Positions 11,093 through 24,600 of a stretch of DNA of 64,000 bases are shown here, in pieces; the stretch's first letter is position 1; the number at the start of each line of letters is the position of its first letter. The notes below the pieces were generated by a model. It had not been told where the DNA came from. It did not search any database and was given only the letters and a program-made list of their open reading frames with translations. The stretch is from NCBI GenBank assembly GCA_905147135.1, contig LR990056.1:7574001-7638000 (forward strand). Direction: 5' to 3'. This DNA comes from Blastobasis lacticolella (Eukaryota; Arthropoda; Insecta; Lepidoptera; Blastobasidae). Position numbers and translations under genes: made by a program.

Positions 11093-12600
11093 TGTTCTGT
11101 TGATATATAGACACCCAAATGATAAAAGTAATGATGGTTTCCGAATGAAAAGCAGGGGGGGGGCAATGGCGTGTGTCTGGATTCTTACCTTCGTAACTTC
11201 TTGTTTTTTAAATATTATGGATCCGGACGGGCCCCAATGCTTGAAGGGTTTGATTTATATACAGTTTCCAATACGAATTATACACATAAATCCGCATTTT
11301 TATTGAGAGCGGGTTCTTTCTGTTATTTTACTCTTGTCATGTCATTTGATGACAAGTGAAATTTTTAATAGTCAAAGGAGATTTTAATCTTTTTTGTGCC
11401 TCTCTTATTCTAGATAACTGCTGGATCCAATTCCTCATCAGGTCGGCATGAATTATATTCTTGGCTGTCGAACACCAGACCATCCGAAAATTAATAGATA
11501 TGGACCATTTCGGGAACTGGCTGGTTGACTATGACTACTGGCCAACAAGATCTTATCTTCCTTTGTGCCAAATGGTTCCAGAAGGTTTTTAAACGAGGAC
11601 CCGAGCTTCAGTAGAGGAAGCAGAGAGGGATTCAGTTTAGTTTTGTTTTCCCAGCCTTCGGCCTTGGAGGTGAATAGTTTATAACGTGACGTTACCTTGA
11701 GATAATAAATCGCCAAAAGTTATTATGTGTGCGGTATAAATCTAAAAAGTATATGCTATGAAGCATCAAATTCTATCTCCGAAGACCCAGTTCTAAGGGT
11801 ACGCACCTAGTCGCATGAACCACCAACTCCTATAAGAATCCCAAGCTGACGTAGTCGCTCAACCAGTTCACAAACCGGTACTTTCGGTCTGCGTTGAAAA
11901 GTGAAATAAGTGCGCCAGCCCGGACAGAAGGTTATGTGGACAAACTCTTTTTTATAACGTTTGTGCTTTTGTAGATTATTTTTGATAAATTCCTTGTTTT
12001 AAGTAGATTACAGATGGACTGAATACATACCCACTACCCTGATTCTTTTGTTTTCTTTGCTCAAGGGGTCGGCTACCGACCTCCAATTAATCTCTCATAA
12101 AATAGCTTGCTACTGACCTCTAACAGAGCATTCCTTATTTTACAACTGAACCTGACCCACTGCTAGGCAGTTTGTTACGTTACAATAGTTTGATGTAAGC
12201 TCATAATGGCGAAAGATAGTATGAAGCTGTGTGTGTGTTATTTAATAATATTATGTATGTTAAATAAAATATATAGCTTGTCGAACGAGATCTGTGTAGG
12301 CTTTTTGGTGAAATCTGGTTATGCTTAATTATTATTTTTAAATTTTTGTATGTTTGGGGGGGTTATGGGGCCCCACCATTATCTCAGGGGCCCAAGCCAA
12401 CCTAACCTGGTCGTGGCTGCCTGCTAACAGACGGACGAAGCTCTGGCGAATCGGCTTTTCCGTAACGGGTTGTGCGGAATAGATGGAACCGCACATAAAA
12501 AGCCAAAAACCGCTACATGTTGGAATTACGAAAAAGTCGGCGTTACCAAAAAACGACGCTAAGACACATCACTGTAACCCTGTAATGTAATCCAAGCGTG
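11093..12600. other. Intergenic sequence without recognised genes
   Basis: Short ORFs on both strands have no recognisable domains. From about 12350 to 12560 the text (GGGGCCCAAGCCAACCTAAC, CTGTAACCCTGTAATG) looks like diverged repeat material leading into the RTE fragment. Confidence 0.4.
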
Positions 12601-12614
12601 GGCATGGTAACTTT

Positions 12615-13270
12615 TTTTGTATGGAACAGTTCCAACATCTCATTACTTACAAAAGTAGTCGGTGTCAATCACAGATCGACTACCTACTGATCCGAATGCG
12701 CGATATCGGCCATGTGTCAAACTGTAAAGTAATCCAGGGGAAATGTCCAGGGGGAACGCAGCACCAAGTCCTTTTCATGGACTCCCAAGCAAATAGTAGA
12801 TGGTTTACTGCAGAACGCTGCGAGCCGTTTATTAAGTGGTGGACCTTGAAAGGTAAGAGCCTGGAGTTCGTGGAGGCAGCAAAAGGCTCCGATTGGAGGG
12901 TAAAGGGCGAAACTTTTTTTTATATAACTGGACTAGCCAGGCATTTTACCACGACCTCACCTGCTGGCAAGCGACGATGCGGCCGATGATGGAGCATGCC
13001 TGTCTAAGAACAGCCTATTCACTCTTCCAATGAGCTCTGGTGCCATTATCAGAAATTCATCCTGAAACTCTTACGAACAGAACTTGGCTCGTAGAATATG
13101 GTGTATGGTGGAATAATGAGGTGAAGGAATCAGTAAGGGACAAAAAGTATGTTTCAAGAAGTGGCGGCATACTTACCTTCGGATAAGGAGGTGTACTTTG
13201 GAGCAAAGTACCGAGATAAAAATATGGAATCAAGAGCGCGGTAGGTTCCGCTCTACGATGCATTGGATAA
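12615..13270 (+). mobile_element. RTE-type LINE endonuclease fragment, frameshifted
   Basis: The ORF at 12621-12989 encodes the C-terminal part of an RTE endonuclease: H-L-I-T-Y-K-S-S-R-C-Q-S-Q-I-D-Y-L-L-I-R, then H-V-S-N-C-K-V-I and a T-Q-H-Q-V-L-F-M-D segment, the conserved QIDY and TQHxLL motifs. After a stop and frame changes, the linker toward the RT is visible at 13110-13260 (N-N-E-V-K-E-S, then L-P-S-D-K-E-V-Y-F-G-A-K-Y). The RT itself is missing. Dead copy. Confidence 0.75.
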
Positions 13271-13596
13271 TGTGGAGGGGCAGTCGCGGAGCCGAGTCGG
13301 TTTAGATGAGACGAAGTGAGTTGCCATAAAAGGCGTGGATGACGTTTTCAAACACCGTTTCAAGGAGCTGTCTAATAAAGCCAAGAAATTCGTGCCATCA
13401 CCTCAACTTCCTGCAAACTTTGGTTTGATAAGCCCGATTACGATCCTGACGAGGTGTAGAGGTCCCGTGTAAAGAACGGGAATGCCATTAGCCATGACGG
13501 CATATTAATGAACTGTACGTATATATTATAAGACTGATTTTAAATTAAACGAAAGAAATCCTTTAAAGTTATACCTCAAATAAACGTGGCACACGA

Positions 13597-13940
13597 TCTT
13601 CTGTGGACCCAGTGGTCTAATGCTTAAGAGGAGTATCGACCCCGAGGTATCGGGTTCGAACCCAAGTACCGCCATGTAGGTACGAGTACAAATGACATTT
13701 TTCTGAGTTATTTACTAATGTAAATCATCAAGTAAGTAAGTCATGCTGAACAGTAACCGATGCTCTTACGGTAACGGAAAAGATAGTGATGAAACCTGCA
13801 CATTCAGACAACTGAATGTGTACCTAACCATAATCCAATCTGGTCAGATGGCAGTCGCTCCTCTCAAATCCTGGATCATGGTTAAGGCGAATCCTAGGCC
13901 CTCTTGTGCGAAAGCACAACTGGGACATTTGCCAAGATGA
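13597..13940 (+). mobile_element. tRNA-derived SINE, family A (full-length but diverged)
   Basis: The head carries a tRNA-like A box (CCCAGTGGTC near 13608) and a B box (GGGTTCGAACCC near 13651), followed by the family body: TTTTCTGAGTTAT, CCGATGCTCTTACGG, GATGAAACCTGCACATTCAG, CCAATCTGGTCAG and CTGGATCATGGTTAAGGC. Confidence 0.75.
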
Positions 13941-14126
13941 TAGATGAGATCGGATAGTTGGTAGGTATCGGAGCATGACAATGTAATGCATGAAAAATCT
14001 TATCACTCAGGATTTTGTTAACTTTAGGGTATGTTAACTCTATAGTCTGTTAACATTAGAGTCTGTTAACTTTATAGTCCGTTGACTTTATAATTTGTTA
14101 ACTTTAGAGTTTGATAACTTTAGGAT

Positions 14127-14370
14127 CAAGTCACGCGAACGTTCGAAAGAACATTTCTCGCTCGTACGATTCGGAAGTGGAATGAGCTCCCAGCCACAGT
14201 ATTTCCTTTTGACTATGACATGGAATCGTTCAAGAGATATATTAGAGGTCTCTTTAGAGCCGGGCAATGCATTAATGCCGCCCCTGGTGTTTCTGATATC
14301 AACAAGCGGCTGTGACCACTTACCATCAGGAGGTGCGCTTGAGTGTTTGTCTAAGCATAATTTAAAAAAT
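14127..14370 (+). mobile_element. LINE RT C-terminus and 3' tail (family E)
   Basis: With small frame changes it reads R-T-(I)-R-K-W-N-E-L-P-A, F-P-F-D-Y-D-M-E-S-F-K-R and ends near A-P-G-V-S-D-I-N, the usual LINE RT C-terminus, then a TACCATCAGGAGGTGCGCTT tail. Related copies are at 21525, 38262 and 60880. Confidence 0.6.
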
Positions 14371-14459
14371 GCTGTAGTTTAATTTTAAAAAATTGTGCCG
14401 TTTCATTTAAAAAAAATTGTGTCGTTTGTCGTATAAGAGATGCTAAGTAAGTAAGAGAT

Positions 14460-14545
14460 ACACAGGTCATACACTGATGGAAAGTGGTCACTGCCCCTTA
14501 TGGACATCAGCACCACCAGTGGCGTCACCAAACGTTGCGCACTTC
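14460..14545 (-). repeat. Short LINE 3'-tail fragment
   Basis: On the minus strand it reads GTCCATAAGGGGCAGTGACC then ACTTTCCATCAG, the reverse orientation of the family E type tail. Confidence 0.4.
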
Positions 14546-15560
14546 TAAAAATAACTCTAATATCCCACGAACGTTGAAAATATATAGGAATGAGGAAAAT
14601 CTGATCCACACTGTCGAAATCGCGGGTAATAATATCTGCCTGATTATTGAAACTGGAATATTCCCATCTATTATATTCCTTATAAAATGAAATCGGACAA
14701 TACGTATTTAAATGACTTATTATTTATTTATTCACAAATTATTATTCATAAAAATGGATAATTAAGTATTAATGATAAAAAATATTATTTACATAATTAA
14801 GTAATTTTAAATACTTACCTGATAACAATAACTGCAATAAAATAAATTGTATCTGAGAGCATCATCAGGTCAATCAATTTTAGATTCAATTCAATTCAAT
14901 TCAATTCAAATAATTTTTATTCAATGATTGATGATGATTTAAACAAACCAAATATAGGTCACGTCTTACAATAATGTAAAAAATAAGGTAGGTGAGGTAG
15001 GTACACGGTACGTCATAACAATGCTACATCCGCTAGAAATAAGTCCGTGAGTAATTTAGTTTTCAACTAAAAATTACAATAATTTGTACATAATACCATT
15101 TTGCATGATCCCATCCACTCCAAATGAATAAAAACTTTACTAACTTACTAATTAAATGACTTCTAAATGTACACAACGTTTTAGAATGCAAAGTTCATGT
15201 GCTAATTGCTCCTAAGTGTCAATGACCTCTCGACCAGCTGACCGATCATTTTCACACCACTTTTTATGCAGTGATTGAATCAGTAAGTCATTCTCATGCA
15301 ACTCTGAAAATGATTTACACTATTATGAGACCGTATTACATAAATCAAATAACATTTTAGATGCAATACGAACTCATTATAAAATTACAAACCTCAAAAC
15401 AGTAAAATTATTACGAATAATGACTTTTGAATTTGCTAGAGAACGATACCATATCTTATGTCAGATACTTAGGTACCAGTCAAAGTACGTGAAGTTCTTT
15501 ATCTTTTTATTTTACGTGTGCCTAATCATCTAGATACTATGTTCACAGAGTATAGTTCAT
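14546..15560. other. Intergenic AT-rich spacer upstream of gene 2
   Basis: No gene seen. It contains a short (AATTC)n microsatellite at about 14886-14909. The last few hundred bases are presumably the gene 2 promoter region. Confidence 0.45.
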
Positions 15561-15565
15561 TCAGT
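15561..15565 (+). promoter_or_regulatory. Candidate initiator (TCAGT) of gene 2
   Basis: ATTCAGTAGCG matches the arthropod initiator TCAGT, with the A at 15563 as +1. It lies 53 bases before the ATG at 15616, a plausible 5' UTR. No TATA box is obvious. Such a pentamer occurs often by chance. Confidence 0.35.
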
Positions 15566-15615
15566 AGCGATACGTCGCCCTTACTCGGCACACCACTACG
15601 TTGCTATTAATAAAA

Positions 15616-18600
15616 ATGTCGGAATATAACTGTTTGGAAAAGTTCGGTTTAGTGTTCATTACAATGCTAGTGTTGTATATATTAAAAACAATATGGAATG
15701 TGTTGTATGACTATGTTCTTGGTCCGGAGTGGAATAAAGTGGACTTCAAGGCTAAAGGAAAATGGGCGCGTAAGTATTGATTTAAATTTTGGTTCTTTCA
15801 TGTCTATGGAACGAACAATTCAAAGAATGCGCGCATGATATCAGTCTGCAGGCATGACGTCCCTGTTATTGTTTTAATGTGGAGTTTTCCAATAGGTATC
15901 TAAAGCATTCCTAACCACTCACTAGATGGCGCCCCGACAATTTTGGTAATTGATAATCGCTTGAAATAGGTTCTTAGCAAACAGGATATAAACACTGGGT
16001 ACGTTGTATTGGATAATATTGTATTTGTCAATAGTATTCAACCATTTTAGAGGTTGTAATAATAATGCAACATAGTGCCAACTTCTATATATATATTTAT
16101 TTTTACATTTCGTTCAACCTTTAACAGTTATGTTTATATTATTAAACATTTTATTTTTAAGTTTAGTATTAATTGGTTGCATGAAATCACTGCCACCATC
16201 ATACAGATTTAAAAAAGATTACCAAAATTATAGGAGCGCCATCTATTGATGCTTTTTGAAACCAACTATCAATACCTACTGGAAAACTCCTCATTGAGTG
16301 TTGTTTTTGTTATTTGTCTGCCACGGGCAAAGTTATTTTCCGCACGTTACATTATCTACTTGTACACAATATATATTTTTCCTGTAGGAGTAAAACCTCA
16401 TTTATAAAATTACCGCACTTGTTGTTTTTGTTATTTGTCTGCCATGGGCAAAGTTATTTTCCGCACGTTACATTATCTACTTGTACACAATATATATTTT
16501 TCCTGTAGGAGTAAAACCTCATTTATAAAATTACCGCAGTTGTTGTTTTATTAAAAGTAAATTTTATTCTTTCTTAGTGCTTTCACACAGGTGTTGACTA
16601 AGAGAGCTAAGAAATAATAATAATAATAAATAGATAATAAATATGCTTGGGCAATTTACACAGCGCCATCTAGCTCCAAAGTAAGCAAAGTTTGTGTTAC
16701 GATGCTAGATAACTGAAAAACTAATTATATACTTTTAAATACATACTTATTATATATACGACACCCAGCCCCGTTACAGAAATTTAAATGCAGAAATAGA
16801 CCAGATCAATGAAAAATTTTTTTAAAGCTTATTGTTTTTTAGTTCCATATATTTTATTAAACGAGTTCCTTGAAACCCAACCGCTTTAAAAATCTCATAA
16901 AAATAACTCTTAGCTTGTTTACAGATTCGCGATTAGCCTTGATGCACTTTTTTCGGTCGCTGTGTGTATATTTATAGAACCTTATCTATTTATTTTTAAT
17001 ATTCAGTATCATCGTACCACGTTAGAATCGGTGCAGTGGTTTAGCCGTGAAACGTAACAGACCAAGCGACAGTGATACTTTCGAATTTATTATATTAGTA
17101 GGGTTTCAAAATCGATGAGCCATCATCATCATCATAATATTAACCGTAAGACGTCCACTGCTGGGCATAGGCCTCTCCCAAAGATCTCCACAAAGGCCAG
17201 TCCTATGCCTACCGCATCCAGCTGGTACTTCCGACCTTTACTAGGTCGTCGTCGGTCCAACTTATGGGAGGCCGTACCCACTGCGTCTTCCGGTACGTGG
17301 TCACCACTCGAGAACTTTACTGCCCCATCGGCAATCTGTTCTTCGAGCTATGTGCCCTGCTCACTGCCACTTTAGCCTGGCAATCCTTCGCGCTATGTCA
17401 GTGACCTTGGTGACCAAATAGATAATAAGTATGTCATGTTTTAAACTAACGCGGTTATTATCGCGGGACGTCCCGTGACCATGATACATGCAACTGTGTC
17501 GAAATATCTGGCTACTCGTAAACAAACGCGGTAGGAAACCCGAAACATACCTTTAACGTGTGAAATAAGTATGTTCTCGAAAATTGACGTAGGTAGATGA
17601 TCTTTGATGATGATTCTTAACACTACTACTAAGGGCGGCTTGCGCCAAATTCTTAAACGCATTTAAGCTGATACTCAAACAAAAAACTTCATACAAAAAA
17701 ACGTAAACTGACATTCTTAAACGTGTTTAGGATATTTGGTGCAGTCGGGGCTACATGTGGAATGATCATACTTCAATTTATGTTTTATAAAATGAGAACA
17801 ATTCAATTAATGCAATGTAGGTACAGTACAGTTAATTGCGTAACAGGCTGACTATTTAAAGTATTATGTATTTTCTGAGAAACACTGAGAATTAAATCGT
17901 CATGGTGTCAGTTGGTGACAGAAGTCAAGAGTTCAGAACCCTATTTTATCAGTAGGGAAGTAGGGATTTAGTGGAATAACTTGTGTGTTTTATTAATCTA
18001 TTGCAGTTGACAAAGTAAAATCTAATTTCAGTGGTGACGGGCTCCACCGACGGAATTGGGAAGGAGTACGCACGTCAAGTGAGTTCAATTGACACATTTA
18101 TTACATAAAATAGTTCGTAATTATTAGGACTTGAACATCTTCTCATCTTCCACACTCGAAGTTGTCGGAATCGAGATAGTCCATGAAACGTAGATGCTAT
18201 GGATTGTCAAACGAGCAAATAGCCCACTTGATGGTTAGCGGTAACATCTACGATTCATGCATTTATTTGCAGTAACAAAAGCAACTAACTACTTATAATA
18301 AGAACAGACAGGGAATACTGTTCAATAGTGCCTGTGATGAGTATCTTCAATCAATATAACAGAAAATATCCAACGAATGTGCTCAAAAAGAAATATCAGA
18401 AGAACTAGAATTTCCCAACATTACATAGCACGTTGTAGCGAACCATCATCGCCATAGATATTGAACTATCGCATGTCATCCACGAAGTAAGGAGTTTCTT
18501 CCGTCATTGACGTAAACAGAGCGGTCAGATTTGGCGGCTTTACAATGAAAACATGGCGTTGCTAGGCAACAATACCACGTGCCAACACCACGCCGACTTC

Positions 18601-21600
18601 GAGACGTGAGCAAGGCCGTGAGCGCTTCACCGCTTACCGTAAAATCGCGGAGTGCTTTTTCTTTGACAGGAATGCCCGATTGCACACGACCATTCACCAT
18701 CATGCGGCTTGTCAAGTGGCATGACAAAAATAGGCTTGATCCCGCCCATATGACTCCATACACAGACTCCATGTCGAGTCATTTGTCAAGCGGTATGAAG
18801 GCATTCACCTAAGACATTCAATTCAAGTTGAATAGGTGGGCGTTGTAGTAGGGAACTTTGTTACTATCAATTTCGATTCCACATAATGTGAATTAACTTT
18901 TACTCGATTTGTGACTCGATGACAGAGCACACGCAAATCCGATTCATAATAATAAGAGAATCATCATCACAGCCAATAACAATCCATTGCAGGACTGAGA
19001 GCCTCTCTCACGAAAAAGGAGTCTCCACGCTTGGCAGACGGGTTAGAGATCGCAGTATTATAAATATAACAATGGAAAATGCTGCTGCCCATTTTCTAGC
19101 CTACGAAGACTAGATCTCTTGCCTCGAAAACATTAGTCGCCGTGTACGACATCCACGTACAAGGCGGTGATTAGACAATAAGAGAATGGTGTAGGTATAC
19201 TAAAGCGCAATGCCTTGGAATATAGAAAACATTTTATGTAGTACTCCATACACGTTCCACTTACAGCTAGGTACATAAATAATAAGTTAGTAAATAATAG
19301 TATGTAGTTTATGCAACTGTCATATAAAAGGGGGTATTAAAACATGAGTGTCTTAGTTTATACGAGGCGTAGCCGAGTATGATAATAGTTTGACACGAGA
19401 GTTTTAATACCTAATTGTATGCAGTTGCATACACACTACTTTATCTACACTCATATTTTTATGTTAAAATATCGTACCTATAATTTTCTCAACTTAGCTG
19501 GAAGTAAGCTGCGAGTCAGTTCTGTTGTATCTACGCGTCGAGGATATCAAGCGGCGGGAAATTCACTTTACTACTTTCCCATTTATCTATTTATTTGCTT
19601 AAAATAAGAAAAAACATTAATAACACACAAATTGCAACAATTACAAAAATTATTCTGTTTAGCGGGAAAACAATTACACAGAATATAAACAAGAAAATTT
19701 AAATTTGAATTTGAATTTGTTAAAGACATCTAAGTATTCAGCCTACATTACGCCGTGTCCCGGCGCCCGACAAAAAATTTAAAAATAAAAGTGTTGCATA
19801 ATGATTAAAATAGTAGTTTATGCAACTGTCATATAAAAGGGGGTATTAAAACACGAGTGTCTGTTTATCATACGAGGCGTAGCCGAGTATGATAATAGTT
19901 TGACACGAGTGTATTAATACCTAATTATATGCAGTTGCATATACTACTTTATCTACACTCTAATATTTTTATGTTAAAATATCGTACCTATAATTTTCTC
20001 AACTTAGCTGGAAGTAAGCTGCGAGTCAGTTCTGTTGTATCTACGCGTCAAGGATATCAAGCGGCGGGAAATACACTTAACTATATTCACAGTTATCTAC
20101 TTATTTGCTTAAAATAAGGAAAAACATTCACAAACACAAATTACAACAATTACTAAAAATATTCTGTTTAGCGGGAAAATAATTACACAGAATATAAACA
20201 GGAAAATTTAAATTTTGAATTTAAATATGTTATGACATCTAAGTATTCAGCCTACATTACGCCGTGTCCCGGCGCCCGACAAAAAATAAAAAAATAAAAG
20301 TGTTGCATAATGATTAAAAAGTTATTTTACGATACAGCTGTAATGAAAATGGTATGGGAAATGCTGTATCGAAAAGTAATTTTTTAAAATTTTATAATCT
20401 GGCGTGAAAAAAGTGTACCCTTAAACGACTGTTTTCGAATATGTAATTGAAACATTATGCTATGAGTGTAGATAAAGTTATTTTACGATACAGCTGTAAT
20501 GAAAATATTATGGGAAATGCTGTATCGAAAAGAAATTTTTTAGAATTTTATAGTCTGGCGTGAAAAAAGTGTATCCTTAAACGACTGTTTTCGAATATGT
20601 AATTGGAACATTAAGCTATGAGTGTAGATAAAAATTATTATTATAATTACACTTAGTGTAGGTAAATCAGCTTTGGATCTCGCGGGCGAGCGAGCGCATG
20701 TCGTTTGAGTTTTTAAGTATATTATCATAATAATACTAAATAAAAGGTAGCGCTAGGGTATATGTATACTTTCTACCTAAACTGTAGTATGTGCTACAAT
20801 AATGAAATCGTTGAAATGAAAAGCAACACACCGATATACAGCTATAACCCGGAATAATTAATTTGTTTTTATTTTTTGCAATGACGTCACTGGACAAATA
20901 ATAATACTAGTTTATTTTATGGCAATTGTTTCCGGACAACAACTTGTTATGTTAAAAAGAACGAGTCTCAGAAGACGCAGAAGGTTCCGAAGTCCGATCG
21001 AGGTCATATTAATCATTTTGGCGTTAATATCCCGGTTGTAATCACACGTACGAGGACTCGCGGTCCGCCTTGACCATCATCCAAGATTTCGCAGATCAGG
21101 TAATTACAGTAGAGCGACTGCCAACTGACCTCCGTGACCCTGCTACCAGGAGCATAAATTGACCAGTTTGACCAGATTGGATCATAGCTGAATGTGTACG
21201 TTTAATTACGATGTTTTTCCTCACCGTAAGAGCATCAGTTAGTGTTCAACTAATATACATAACTAAGAAAATGTCATTGGTACTTGACGGCATTGGAGGT
21301 CCGGGGGTGTGTGGGGGAAGTTGGACCCCTTTAGGCAGCTGACGCTTGCGAAAGTACTAACAATTGTTATTTAGTAAACCTCAATTTCATAATTAAAATA
21401 AATGTTTTTTTGTTTAGCTGGCTGAACGTGGCTGCGACATAATTCTCGTGAGTCGGTCCATGGAGAAATTAAAAGCCGTTGCCTCGGAAATTGGTAATTT
21501 CACTTTTAAATTGTAATTTTAAGAAACAGGCTTGCCTGATGAAAAGCTGTCACTGTGGTGACATTTGCAATACCAGGGGAATCACCCACGCGTTGTCGAC

Positions 21601-24600
21601 CCCGTAAAAACCTTTTAACCCCTATCTTGAAGAAGTTCATGTTGTACTCTCCAGGGAAAACCTCTCCAGGCATTATTGTTTAAGATTGAAGATTTGATGT
21701 TTGAGAGTAACTGTTAAAACTTCTTCTTAAGTCTTTTTTTTTCCCTTATTCTTGATACTCCTAGATCTTAGAGTGTGGCAACTTTCCTACTTATTACCTA
21801 TATAAGACATCTTTAGTGCTGCTTCTGGACATGTTTTCAGTGCGATAATTCGTTTAGGTAATTATCATGATTAAATTGGGTATATGGCTATGTTTTAAGA
21901 ATACAATGTTATTTCCATTAATTTCAGAAAAAGACTACAACGTGAAAACAAAGATAGTGCAAGCTGATTTCTCTAAAGGGGATAGTATTTATGAAAATGT
22001 AGAAAAAGAGATAAAAGACCTACAGATCGGTACTTTAGTTAACAATGTTGGTGTTTACTACCAGTACCCGGAATATTTTCTAGATATACCTGAATTGTAA
22101 GTATTAAAAATTATTCATAAAATAATATCATTATTTTAAAATTCTTTGTAATACCCGACTTTAACTTATTTCTTTTTTCACCGGTTACTTTTGCGAGTGA
22201 GCTTGGTGGGTAGGCCTGATTGAAATTGGTAGTCAAGTACGTTCTGCTATCTTGTTGTTATTGGTTTAAGTATTTCACAAATTTTTTGAGTTTCGGTATG
22301 TGAATACTGGTGGGTAGAATTGTATTTTTAATTAGTAGTTTAAGTGTAATGTTGTTGTAAATTTTTATGCACCGCCTGCAATTTTTCTTACCAGTTTTCG
22401 GGGTAGACTGGTAGATAAAGCTACAAAGCTTTAAGTCCACCTTTGTACTATTTTGTGCATAAAGTATTAAATAAATAAATAAATAAATGCTTGATTTATA
22501 TAAGCCGGTGCCCGAGGAAGGACAGTGTTAATTATGATACCTTAGTCGGGAATTTTAATAAAAGAATGTCATGTTCTCTAATAATTTTACCTAAGTAACA
22601 AGTACTTTGTAGACCTAACTGTAATTTATTATATAACTTGTGCAACGAGTTAGCTTATATCTGTAATGTTGCACAAAGAGTGAATAAATGAATAAATACC
22701 GAAGGTTATGCAACGCTCGCAGAGTCCGGGAATTGGATGGGTGACCTTTTTGCACATTGCGGCTAATCGAACTTCAACGCGCTGCAACGAGCTCGCCACT
22801 CCTTAGGTGAGCCTCCTAATGGCGTTGGTGTAGCGAAGTTGACCAAGTCTACTGCTGAGGACCCTGAGACTGGTTGAACATTCTCGGTCGCCCGATTGGC
22901 ACCCCGTGATATGGTTTTCATTCTTGTTGATTGTATTAACTAAAATGTATCATCATATTTTTTTATTGTCTTTAGCATAGTAGTCTTACTGTGTAACTGC
23001 TATGCTCGTTGTTTTTCATCGTAATTCTCGAAAGTCCTAATGTCCTTAGTTCTAATCGATCGAAAATCCTAAATAAATCAACGAGCCTTGCAAAACTTCC
23101 TATCGCACAACCAATTAATTCGAACATACAATGATTGCGATATAATCAATATTTAGGACAATCGTATTTAGGGAAATCATGTTATGACAACCAACTTTAG
23201 GTCTATAAACATTAGGACATACAAAAGACTTCCGTTACAAACCTACCCAATTTTATACATGCATGCCATGAGTACAGATTGTATGCAATAGTGCCCCAAA
23301 ATCTAAATCAAAACCGAGATTTCTTTATTGTACGATACCCGTAATAGTGGGTCGGTAATAGTAATATTCTATTCTACTGTATAACGCATTGGCAACATTG
23401 ACTACTGGCTATTTTTATATTTAATATCAATTTTATTGTACTTCCAACAGTGAGCAGTTTAACAGACAGATGATTGAAGTAAACATCACTTCGATGACTC
23501 GCATGACGGCCTTGGTGATGCCAGGGATGGTGAAGCGGAAGTCTGGCGTCATCATCAACATCAGCTCTATTGCGGCTTGGGTACCGGGCCCCTTGCATTG
23601 TCTGTATTCCGCTAGTAAGGTAAACAAATTAAAAGAAAACTGATCAAAGAAAGGGCAAGTCAGGAATTCCTTCAATCGGCGTAAATGTGTGAGAATATTT
23701 ATGTATAAGAGGTAAAAGGGGTGCGTCAGGATCGTTGTGGCAGAGTATGAAGGGAAGTGGCTCTCTATCCGACAATGTCGCAATTTGAGAATCCTTAACC
23801 TCCTTCATTCGATACTGCATGGCTCGCCTGCCCTTAACTATTTAAAATCCAAGTTCCAGTTTCTATTTGTACCCATAATCGCAATTTCCACACATAACCG
23901 GTTATTACATTTTCCCCTTCACCGCACTGGTTTTATATCCAAATCTTTCGCAATGGTCGCCATACGACTCTGGAATTATCTCTAACTAGCAAATTCTCGT
24001 TCAAACAGGCTGTACACAAGCATTAGCTGTATGCCATATAAATACATTATTCCTCCTATCATTTATCTTTAGGATAAATTTGTTGTTTACCTCTATCTTG
24101 TATATCTGTAAAATTGTATAAATTTAGCATTTATTTACATAAAGTATCCTTTCCCTCACATTATCTTATAGTTTCTGCCGCACCGCCTACTTTTTTCGAT
24201 CACATTTTTTCATGATTTACTGGTAGACAAAGCTACTTAGCTTTAAGTCTGCCAATATACCTTCAGTGCATAAGGATTTAATTAATAAATAAGTATGGTC
24301 TTCCCGTAGAATGTGGGCATGAGTGTGTATTTATATTTATATCTATATAGTGAATTATATTTATATAGTATCAGGGGAACCTGACTGCTACTACTTCATT
24401 CAGTCACCTAAATGTGCACGTTTCCTCAGGATGTGTTCCCCCACCGCAATCTTTACTTCTAATCTAACTCATTCTGTTCCAGGCTTTCGCCGACAAATTC
24501 ACAGAGAGTCTTCGCATCGAATACAGCAGTTCTGGCATCATAATTCAAAGCGTCCATCCTGGATACGTAAACACGAACATGACGGTGACAACGATGAATA

